NCBI RefSeq assembly: GCF_024346755.1
Contig: NZ_AP024861.1
Coordinates: 1,860,001 to 1,924,000, forward strand
Length of the DNA stretch: 64,000 nucleotides
From: Vibrio aerogenes
GTDB lineage: Bacteria > Pseudomonadota > Gammaproteobacteria > Enterobacterales > Vibrionaceae
Direction: 5' to 3'
The notes beneath the pieces are model-generated. The model was not told the origin of the DNA and ran no database searches. It was given only the letters and a program-made list of their open reading frames with translations. This document shows positions 58,556 to 64,000 of the stretch, one piece after another. The position numbers and the translations under genes are program-made. Numbering within the stretch: the first letter of the stretch is position 1; the number at the start of each line of letters is the position of its first letter.

Positions 58556-59002
58556 CTAGTGGAAGATAATCTTCACATCATCTGCCATCAGTTCCAGCGA
58601 TTCCACACTGGCTTCGTTTGACCCGCCGTTAATGCTGGGCGCAGTCAGTTTTTTCGGAAACGCATTCACAATGTTCCACGTGACGAGTAAAGTTTCACCG
58701 GTTTCATCGGTCAGTGAGACACTCAGATCCCGTTTGTCGACCAGATTCAGGCTGATGGAAGAAATCCAGTCATAAAACTGACTGCCTTTCTGGATCAAAC
58801 CACGTTTCATCGTGATATTGACGTCTGTCTTCTGGCCCGGCATATGCTTTTTGCCTTTGCCGTCTTTGTAAGTGATAGTATCGACCCCAACGTCGAGACC
58901 AGAGACTTCCGTAAACGGAATACTTTCTTCACCAAAGTCCACCACAAAGCGGTAAACAGGGATCGGGTACGTTTCAGCAATCGTTTGTGCTGTATCTGCC
59001 AT
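58556..59002 (-). CDS. eCIS main tail-tube protein (Afp1-like)
   Basis: A 148-residue gp19/Hcp-fold protein that builds the inner tube: YPIPVYRFVVDFGEESIPFTEVSGLDVGVDTITYKDG, MPGQKTDVNITMKRGLIQKGSQFYDWISS, and the end ESLELMADDVKIIFH. It directly follows the sheath gene after 74 bases that contain two small stem-loops (GCGGG...CCCGC at 59030-59045 and ACACCC...GGGTGT near 59053-59069). Tube and sheath should be made in hundreds of copies per particle. Confidence 0.95.
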   Translation of the reverse strand: MADTAQTIAETYPIPVYRFVVDFGEESIPFTEVSGLDVGVDTITYKDGKGKKHMPGQKTDVNITMKRGLIQKGSQFYDWISSISLNLVDKRDLSVSLTDETGETLLVTWNIVNAFPKKLTAPSINGGSNEASVESLELMADDVKIIFH

Positions 59003-59076
59003 GAGTTACTCCAGATTAAATAGGTATGTATTGCGGGAGAGCCCCGCATTCAGAACACCCGTTGTGGGTGTGAAGA

Positions 59077-60756
59077 TTAGCTGTCCAGCGATTTATGCTG
59101 GAAGGTCAGTTCAATAAATTCAGCCGGACGTGTTGCAGCCAGGCCGATTTTGATTTTCATTAAGCCTTCCAGAATATCCTGCTCGGTCATACTTTCACCC
59201 AGCCCGACCTGAACGAAGAAGGCCTGAGATTCAGAGGTGCCCATCAACGCGCCCTGTTCCCACAAGTTACGCAGATAGTTTTCGGTCATGGTTTTCAGTT
59301 TTAACCAGGTGATCGCGGTGTTGGGCTCAAACACAGCAAAAGCGGTCGCTTTTTGCAGCGATTCTTCCACCATATTGAACAGACGGCGGACGGAGATATA
59401 GCGCCATTCCAGATCGTTTCCGGCCAGTGTCCGGGCACCCCAGATTAAAGTCCCTTTTCCGACAAAGGTCCGGATTGCATTAATCGATTTACCGGCGACT
59501 TCATCCACGTTAAGAGATTCCTGCAGGCTGTTATCGATTGTAACCAGAGGTTCCAGCACCTGAGTCAAAGCGACATTCGCCGGCGCTTTCCATACGCCGC
59601 GGGAATTATCGGTTTTGGCAATACAGCCGGTGACTGCGGCGCTGGGTGGCAGGACTTCGTAATACTGGCGCAGGACCGATTTGACCGCATTGTATTTCGC
59701 CGTTGATGCATACAGATAATCCGGATCATTGAGTTCGGACAGTGTTGCTTCGATATCGGTATTCTCAGTTTTCAGTGCCACTGGTGCGCTGCCATCCTGA
59801 ATTTCATTGAAACCGGCCTGAGTTTCGTAGCCATCCAGAGTCAGGTACTTGGTTCCCCCTGCATCGGTAAAAATGCCATAGGGTGCCTGATCAGTGACTC
59901 CATTGGTATCCTGAATGCGTTCGCCATTGGCATCCAGAGCGTAGCCGGATGAATCCGTCACAATGTCGTCGCTGACTTTGACACAGGTTTTGCCATACAT
60001 CATTACCGTGTTATAGCCTTCGTGGAGCACATAGGTGTCGAGCCCTTTCAGTGACACCGTCACTAGATCTTCATCATAGCTGCGGGCAATACTGCTGCGG
60101 ACATACGGGTAATAAGTCGCACCATACTTGAGATCACCGACGACTTTATTGCGCATCAGCAGCGCATCTGAGCGAGCATCGCCATCAGAGAGGTCTTGTT
60201 GCAATACATCGATAATCGCAAAACGATCCTGCAATTCACTGGCCTGCTTGAGTGCGGCGTTGTGGATATCATAGTGGACTTGAGGATCATCCAGCGTGAC
60301 GGTTTCCGGCATCACAAATAAAGTGACTTCATCCACCTGACTGACAGCATCCAGCGCTTTAATGAAGTCTGATGATGATTTATCAGACGTATAACCGCCG
60401 GTGCTGACCACATAACAAGCCCCGCCACCATTGTTAAAAAAGTGCTGTACAGCCTGATACAAAAAGAATTTCGCCAGAGAATTCTTTTCACTGTCCGGAA
60501 TATAAAATTCACTGACATTCGTGTTGTAGTCGACACTGACGCTTTCTGCGTACGGGCCGCCGAAGTTTTCTACATACTCATCGATATTGGTGAGCCGTAC
60601 CGGTTTGGCAATCAGCGATTTTTTATCATCTTTTTTGTCAGTGGTCAGTTCGGTATAGCCGATAAATGCCGGAATCGCCGTTGCGACTTCTGCCACGGAG
60701 GCTGGTAATGTCGATTCTTCTCTGACATAAACATTAGGGGTTTTATATTGCGCCAT
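59077..60756 (-). CDS. eCIS contractile sheath protein
   Basis: A 559-residue phage tail sheath protein. Start MAQYKTPNVYVREESTLPASVAEVATAIPAFIGYTE is the universal eCIS sheath start; PSAAVTGCIAKTDNSRGVWKAPANVALTQVLEPLVTIDNS and NAIRTFVGKGTLIWGARTLAGNDLEWRYISVRRLFNMVEESLQKATAFAVFEPN are the C-terminal sheath core, ending with VQVGLGESMTEQDILEGLMKIKIGLAATRPAEFIELTFQHK. Unlike Afp, with three sheath genes, only one is present here. ATG at 60756 preferred over an upstream extension of 12 codons. Contains a matS site. Confidence 0.95.
   Translation of the reverse strand: MAQYKTPNVYVREESTLPASVAEVATAIPAFIGYTELTTDKKDDKKSLIAKPVRLTNIDEYVENFGGPYAESVSVDYNTNVSEFYIPDSEKNSLAKFFLYQAVQHFFNNGGGACYVVSTGGYTSDKSSSDFIKALDAVSQVDEVTLFVMPETVTLDDPQVHYDIHNAALKQASELQDRFAIIDVLQQDLSDGDARSDALLMRNKVVGDLKYGATYYPYVRSSIARSYDEDLVTVSLKGLDTYVLHEGYNTVMMYGKTCVKVSDDIVTDSSGYALDANGERIQDTNGVTDQAPYGIFTDAGGTKYLTLDGYETQAGFNEIQDGSAPVALKTENTDIEATLSELNDPDYLYASTAKYNAVKSVLRQYYEVLPPSAAVTGCIAKTDNSRGVWKAPANVALTQVLEPLVTIDNSLQESLNVDEVAGKSINAIRTFVGKGTLIWGARTLAGNDLEWRYISVRRLFNMVEESLQKATAFAVFEPNTAITWLKLKTMTENYLRNLWEQGALMGTSESQAFFVQVGLGESMTEQDILEGLMKIKIGLAATRPAEFIELTFQHKSLDS
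60051..60063. other. matS site inside the sheath gene
   Basis: GTGACACCGTCAC, a perfect match to GTGACRNYGTCAC. Confidence 0.8.
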
Positions 60757-60794
60757 TCTCTTTACCTTTAGTTGAACGAGCGGATAACGCATGC

Positions 60795-60820
60795 CAGTGT
60801 CATCAGAATGAGTGACACTG
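60795..60820 (-). promoter_or_regulatory. Inverted repeat upstream of the sheath gene
   Basis: CAGTGTCA / TGACACTG (60795-60802, 60813-60820) with a 10-base spacer lies 38 bases before the sheath start in a 278-base gap. It may be an operator or a 5' leader hairpin for a promoter dedicated to the structural genes. No clear promoter boxes were identified. Confidence 0.5.
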
Positions 60821-61034
60821 TTGCGTCAGGTTGGTTGTTGAAAGTATTGAAATTGATTTGAACCGGATGTGCCGGACAGGTGATGGTGAAGTCATTCTCA
60901 ATTCATTTATCGTGCTGAGTCGAGGGTTAACACGGCTCCGCCGCGTCAGTCACAGGAGGCTGAAGTCAGTGTGTTTTCCGGTTTTCAGGGATAAGACGCG
61001 GAACGCCGGGGTTTGTGAACGCTTTTCTGGCTCA

Positions 61035-61445
61035 TCATGCAAACAGTTTAGACTGACTGGGGGACAGAGGAATTGTTACTTTTGTCGGGGGGGACGCATC
61101 CGGTACGCCATTGGGATCTTTGGCCGGGATGACCGTCAGACTGCATTCTATATCCCCTTTTAATACCACGGGTTTTCCTTTCTTGTACAGCTTTGCAGAC
61201 AGTTGAATCGCCGTGATCTGATTAAAAGACACCATGCCTCCCAGCGCAAAAGCACCGTTGATATAGGGTTGGTTCATGAGTTTTTGTTTGAGAAATTGTT
61301 CGACATCCGGCTGGACTGCAATCTCTCCTTTTGAGAGTAATCCCTTCGAGCTGACAGTAAGCGGTCCCAGGAGCGGGACAATCAACTGACCTTTATCCAG
61401 CTGAAGATTTTCAAACATCGTTCCGGCATTCAGAGTGAGTTCCAT
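61035..61445 (-). CDS. Unknown protein upstream of the sheath gene
   Basis: A 136-residue protein I do not recognise: MELTLNAGTMFENLQLDKGQLIVPLLGPLTVSSKGLLSKGE, then QPDVEQFLKQKLMNQPYINGAFALGGMVSFNQITAIQLSAKLYKKGKPVVLKGDIECSLTVIPAKDPNGV and a Pro/Ser-rich end. It looks like a compact beta protein without signal or membrane segment. AGGACAG precedes the ATG. It lies between the DUF2589 module and the sheath, and is probably specific to this type of locus. Confidence 0.65.
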   Translation of the reverse strand: MELTLNAGTMFENLQLDKGQLIVPLLGPLTVSSKGLLSKGEIAVQPDVEQFLKQKLMNQPYINGAFALGGMVSFNQITAIQLSAKLYKKGKPVVLKGDIECSLTVIPAKDPNGVPDASPPTKVTIPLSPSQSKLFA

Positions 61446-61513
61446 AGTCGTCTGTCCTGTTTATTTTTTGTTGTTTTTTTATTTTGTGTGGTTTGGTGCT
61501 TCGTTTTTCTACG

Positions 61514-61535
61514 CGGTGTCTGTCCCCACTATTTT
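61514..61535 (-). repeat. REP-like element, copy 1
   Basis: Core GTCTGTCCCCACTATTTT (on the plus strand) in the 145-base gap between two small eCIS genes. The same core recurs about 50 bases away, and a HUH transposase of the REP-associated type starts 2 kb to the right. In Shewanella and Vibrio relatives this motif goes with such transposases (from memory). Confidence 0.65.
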
Positions 61536-61563
61536 CCACTATTTCTATTTCATTTTTTCCATA

Positions 61564-61586
61564 GGCGTCTGTCCCCACTATTTTTT
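61564..61586 (-). repeat. REP-like element, copy 2
   Basis: Second copy of the GTCTGTCCCCACTATTTT core, preceded by GGC rather than GGT. The two copies are in direct orientation. Confidence 0.65.
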
Positions 61587-61590
61587 TGAT

Positions 61591-61869
61591 TCACCGCCAG
61601 GATGGTTTTCGCTTAAAGCCAATATGATAAGCCACCTGCTGGGTGACCACGGTATGTTCGCCGATCCGGATGAGCTGAAAACTACAGTCTTTCCCGACAA
61701 TGATGCCTCGTGGTGTGCCGTTAAGACAGGCATTAAGCTTATTAAGCTGCTGCTGCCTCTGCGCTTCATCTTCAACGCCCCGGTCATTACATTTACCGAT
61801 GACAATACGTTCGAGAAAGCGGATTTCTGAAAGATCCACCGGGTTGCCCGGATTGGTTCTGCAGTTCAT
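61591..61869 (-). CDS. Small unknown protein coupled to DUF2589
   Basis: A 92-residue protein beginning MNCRTNPGNPVDLSEIRFLERIVIGKCND with a charged helical middle (GVEDEAQRQQQLNKLNACLNGTPRGIIVG) and the end RIGEHTVVTQQVAYHIGFKRKPSWR. Its ATG overlaps the stop codon of the upstream 320-residue DUF2589 gene by 4 bases (ATGA), so the two are translationally coupled and likely work together. Function unknown. Confidence 0.65.
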   Translation of the reverse strand: MNCRTNPGNPVDLSEIRFLERIVIGKCNDRGVEDEAQRQQQLNKLNACLNGTPRGIIVGKDCSFQLIRIGEHTVVTQQVAYHIGFKRKPSWR

Positions 61870-62828
61870 ACGTTCTCCGGACGTTCTGAGATATCGCCTG
61901 TCGGATGGACTCCGTTTTGTTTCAAGTGGAGTTGTTTTAACTGAAGCTGTTGCCGGGTGTTGTTCCGCTGAATAGTGGCCTTAGTCAGCCCTGTTTCCTC
62001 TTGTTCCAGTTTGGTTTGCCAGTGCCTGATTTGTTGTGCTGTTTCTGTCGTCAAAGCATTGTTGAGCGGTGAATCTTTCTGTGCACCTTGCTCCGGTGCA
62101 TGACGAGCTTGCTCTCTTTGATACAGCTCAAGATTTGCTTTTGCAGTTTGATATCTGATTTCAGCGGCCCTGAACTCTTTTTCAGCATGGTCAGCTGCGG
62201 TGATTTCGGCACGGCACCGGATGGTGTCTTCCCCCTGGTTGTCCCGCTCAACGCGACCCGGCCTGATACCGGCGGCAATCATATCCAACACTCTTGCCAG
62301 TCCTTCAGGGGTATCACCCTGCGACGCCGATATTTCAACATGATATTTGGCGGCATTATCTGATTTACGGGTGTGCTCCTGATGGGATGAAACCGAGCCA
62401 GTAAAGGTGGTGCTGCCTTTAGAAATAAACAGCCCGGTTCCTGACAGTGAAGTCTCATTACCCAGAGATCGATCTGACTGTGATACATCACTTTCCGCAG
62501 AATTAACGGAAATATCAAAGGTCACTCTGACATCATCGATTCTCAGGCCGGGAATATCGACAATCGCCAGCACAGGGACATTCAGGGAAACCAGTTCGGT
62601 TTCCGTGACATCATTGCCCAGCACGTCTTTGCCAGTGACGCTCTCCCGGTGATAAGAGAACGCAGTGGAGACGGGTTGACCCAGCTCGTCAAACCCTAGA
62701 CTGCGGATAAAAGACAAGGTCGAATTCGCCAGCTCGATCTGACTGTCACATGCGGCTTTCAAAGGCGCACTGATCAAATCTTTCATGGGTAAGCCGGTAA
62801 ACTGATTGGTTATTTTTCCTGTTGGCAT
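61866..62828 (-). CDS. DUF2589 protein with C-terminal coiled coil
   Basis: A 320-residue protein. The N-terminal 190 residues fit DUF2589: GLPMKDLISAPLKAACDSQIELANSTLSFIRSLGFDELG, SLNVPVLAIVDIPGLRIDDVRVTFDISVNSAES, and GSVSSHQEHTRKSDNAAKYHVEISASQGDTPEGLARVLDMIAAGI. A long Glu/Lys/Gln-rich helical tail follows from about 210 (KEFRAAEIRYQTAKANLELYQREQARH; ETAQQIRHWQTKLEQEETGLTKATIQRNNTRQQLQLKQLHLKQ), likely a coiled coil. Function unknown. GGAGGG precedes the start. Second gene of the cluster. Confidence 0.8.
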   Translation of the reverse strand: MPTGKITNQFTGLPMKDLISAPLKAACDSQIELANSTLSFIRSLGFDELGQPVSTAFSYHRESVTGKDVLGNDVTETELVSLNVPVLAIVDIPGLRIDDVRVTFDISVNSAESDVSQSDRSLGNETSLSGTGLFISKGSTTFTGSVSSHQEHTRKSDNAAKYHVEISASQGDTPEGLARVLDMIAAGIRPGRVERDNQGEDTIRCRAEITAADHAEKEFRAAEIRYQTAKANLELYQREQARHAPEQGAQKDSPLNNALTTETAQQIRHWQTKLEQEETGLTKATIQRNNTRQQLQLKQLHLKQNGVHPTGDISERPENV

Positions 62829-62885
62829 CCTGTTCCCTCCGCTTTCTTATCCGCTGTTTATCTGAAGTGATGACGCTGAGACTGA

Positions 62886-63461
62886 TTACTCCCCGGCTGG
62901 GAGCGATTCTGCAGGCTGTCCGTCCGGTTCGATTTCCCGCGGATGGAGCATATTGTTAAATTGATCGACCACCTTCATGATGATTTCCGGCGCGTCCTGT
63001 GATTTAAATTTCACTTTGAAGTCCATAATGTCCTTGGGCCGTTTCATATTGGAGTGACTGGCCGCACTGATCGCGACAGTAAAGCGGCTGGCCGGATCTG
63101 CCTGTTCTGATTCCGGATTGACGATAGCTGCGGCCATGCTTTCCAGCGCCTCCGATGCATCAATCCCCGTCACTTTGACGGAGAAATCGATTTCCATCTC
63201 ATCGACAAATAACGATTTGCCATTGGTGACAGCAATCAGAGGAAACTGGATGACATTATGTTCATCCACTTGTAACTCAATGACTTTGGGTTTAAAAATG
63301 CCCTCTTCGCTGATAGTAAAAAACTGATCGACCAGTTGTTCATAGTGTTGCAGCGACATATCACTGGCGCAGTTAGCCACATAATTCAGCCCGCGGATAA
63401 TGCTGTCGAGAAACTGGGGCTGAACGTGTTCGTTCATTTTGTTGGTTTTAAATAGTGACAT
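62886..63461 (-). CDS. DUF2589-like protein, first gene of the eCIS cluster
   Basis: A 191-residue protein with a diverged DUF2589 pattern: LDSIIRGLNYVANCASDMSLQHYEQLVDQFF, then QFPLIAVTNGKSLFVDEMEIDFSVKVTGIDA (compare VPVLAIVDIPGLRIDDVRVTFDISV in the next gene) and SRFTVAISAASHSNMKRPKDIMDFKVKFKSQDAPEIIMKVVDQFNNML. No signal or membrane segment. It starts the leftward cluster; the 168 bases upstream are shared with the divergent transposase and must hold its promoter. The family is recognised, the role is unknown. Confidence 0.7.
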   Translation of the reverse strand: MSLFKTNKMNEHVQPQFLDSIIRGLNYVANCASDMSLQHYEQLVDQFFTISEEGIFKPKVIELQVDEHNVIQFPLIAVTNGKSLFVDEMEIDFSVKVTGIDASEALESMAAAIVNPESEQADPASRFTVAISAASHSNMKRPKDIMDFKVKFKSQDAPEIIMKVVDQFNNMLHPREIEPDGQPAESLPAGE

Positions 63462-63629
63462 GGTGGTTTTTCCGGATGATAGGAATGGTCAGTAATCACG
63501 AAATCTCAGTCTTTCCTTACTTCGTATTTCATCATGATTGCATCCTGCCCCGCAGGATTGAAACGCCCTCCTTTTCAGTAAAAACATCTTGTTGCATGCT
63601 CAGGCCATTCTTCACTTTAAGCGCAGCAA
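63462..63629. promoter_or_regulatory. Divergent region between eCIS head genes and the transposase
   Basis: 168 bases with no gene; it should contain the leading eCIS promoter on the minus strand and the transposase promoter on the plus strand. I see no certain promoter boxes or operators. Confidence 0.45.
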
Positions 63630-64000
63630 ATGACCACACCCCGTTCACAACTCATTGCTCTGGATGTCACGCCTTATTATCACTGCGTGTCCCGCTGTGT
63701 ACGCCGGTCATTTTTATGTGGGGAAGATGCCGTGTCCGGGCGCTCTTATGAACACCGGCGGGACTGGCTGGAAAAACGAATTCTCAAACTCGCTGATATT
63801 TATTGTATTGATATCTGCGCTTATGCGGTGATGTCGAATCACTATCATCTGGTGGTTCATATCAACCGCCCGAAAGCAGAATCCCTCACTGATGATGAAG
63901 TGATCGAACGTTGGGGAATGGAGCATCAATTGCCGCCATTGATACAGCGCTATGTGAAACGTCAGTTAATCTGCAAAGCTGAATATAAATGCTGCGAACA
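63630..64000 (+). CDS. REP-associated tyrosine transposase (RAYT, Y1/IS200-like), cut by window end
   Basis: Open from ATG 63630 to the window edge (123 codons). MTTPRSQLIALDVTPYYHCVSRCVRRSFLCGED is the start of the Vibrio/Shewanella family of Y1_Tnp transposases, and SNHYHLVVHI carries the HUH metal-binding motif. The catalytic tyrosine lies further on. RAYTs are domesticated single-copy relatives of IS200 transposases that handle REP sequences; two candidate REPs lie within 2.5 kb. The ribosome site is weak. Confidence 0.85.
   Translation, partial: MTTPRSQLIALDVTPYYHCVSRCVRRSFLCGEDAVSGRSYEHRRDWLEKRILKLADIYCIDICAYAVMSNHYHLVVHINRPKAESLTDDEVIERWGMEHQLPPLIQRYVKRQLICKAEYKCCE

Noticed and set aside
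39435..63461. Type VI secretion system
   Set aside because: VgrG-like, tube and sheath genes are present, but no TssJ, TssL, TssM or ClpV; tape measure, LysM adaptor and gp7-like genes mark an eCIS.
39435..63461. Complete prophage
   Set aside because: No capsid, portal, terminase, integrase or replication genes are seen; a tail-like device only.
38379..64000. Second dif repeat that would bound a Xer-integrated island
   Set aside because: The XerD arm TTATGTTAAAT was found only at 38396; if a right-hand copy exists it lies beyond this window.

Overview
The window looks like the replication terminus of the main chromosome of a Vibrio-like gammaproteobacterium (Vibrionaceae). The species cannot be fixed from the sequence. 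The evidence is gene content (NAD-dependent glutamate dehydrogenase of about 1613 residues, MatP, RMF, ProQ-Prc, ZapC, FabA next to the Lon-like YcbZ, an aap-type amino acid transporter, DUF2835, DUF3466 and DUF3634 proteins) together with a dif-like site at 38379-38406 and five perfect matS motifs (GTGACRNYGTCAC). Gene direction also flips at dif: the block 14.3-34.7 kb reads rightward and everything from 38.5 to 63.5 kb reads leftward, as expected when two replication forks meet there.

Left part (1-38.4 kb) is ordinary chromosome. In order: rlmI (cut by the window edge), acyP, tusE, yccA, the aapJQMP polar amino acid ABC transporter, a siroheme-synthase-like protein, yajQ, a stand-alone fragment-like homologue of the C-terminal domain of PEP synthase that has lost the catalytic cysteine, an unknown membrane protein, cvfB, rsmF, msrC, proQ-prc, an unknown duplicated exported protein, pepN, a DUF2835 protein, gdhB, pyrD, zapC, rlmL, uup, a DUF3466 surface protein, rmf, fabA (with FadR and FabR operators), the Lon-like ycbZ, matP and a DUF3634 protein.

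Just past dif lies a lipoprotein gene and then a 24-kb leftward gene cluster (39.4-63.5 kb) for an extracellular contractile injection system (eCIS; a phage-tail-like device of the Afp/PVC/MAC type). Read in transcription order it encodes two DUF2589 proteins, two small unknown proteins, one sheath, two tail-tube proteins, a small DUF5908-like protein, a LysM hub adaptor, a VgrG-like spike, a gp25 wedge, a gp6/J wedge, a gp7-like wedge, a 1589-residue fibre ending in a beta-helix, the tape-measure protein, a lysozyme-like protein that lacks the expected catalytic motif, and a holin-like membrane protein. The usual AAA+ ATPase, tube terminator cap, PAAR tip and toxin cargo are not seen here. 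The last bases hold the start of a REP-associated (HUH, IS200-like) transposase, and two copies of a likely REP element sit inside the eCIS cluster.

The most interesting part is the eCIS: its position directly beside dif, its DUF2589 head module, its giant fibre with a GGA-repeat beta-helix tip, its apparent lysis pair, and the three matS sites embedded in its genes.
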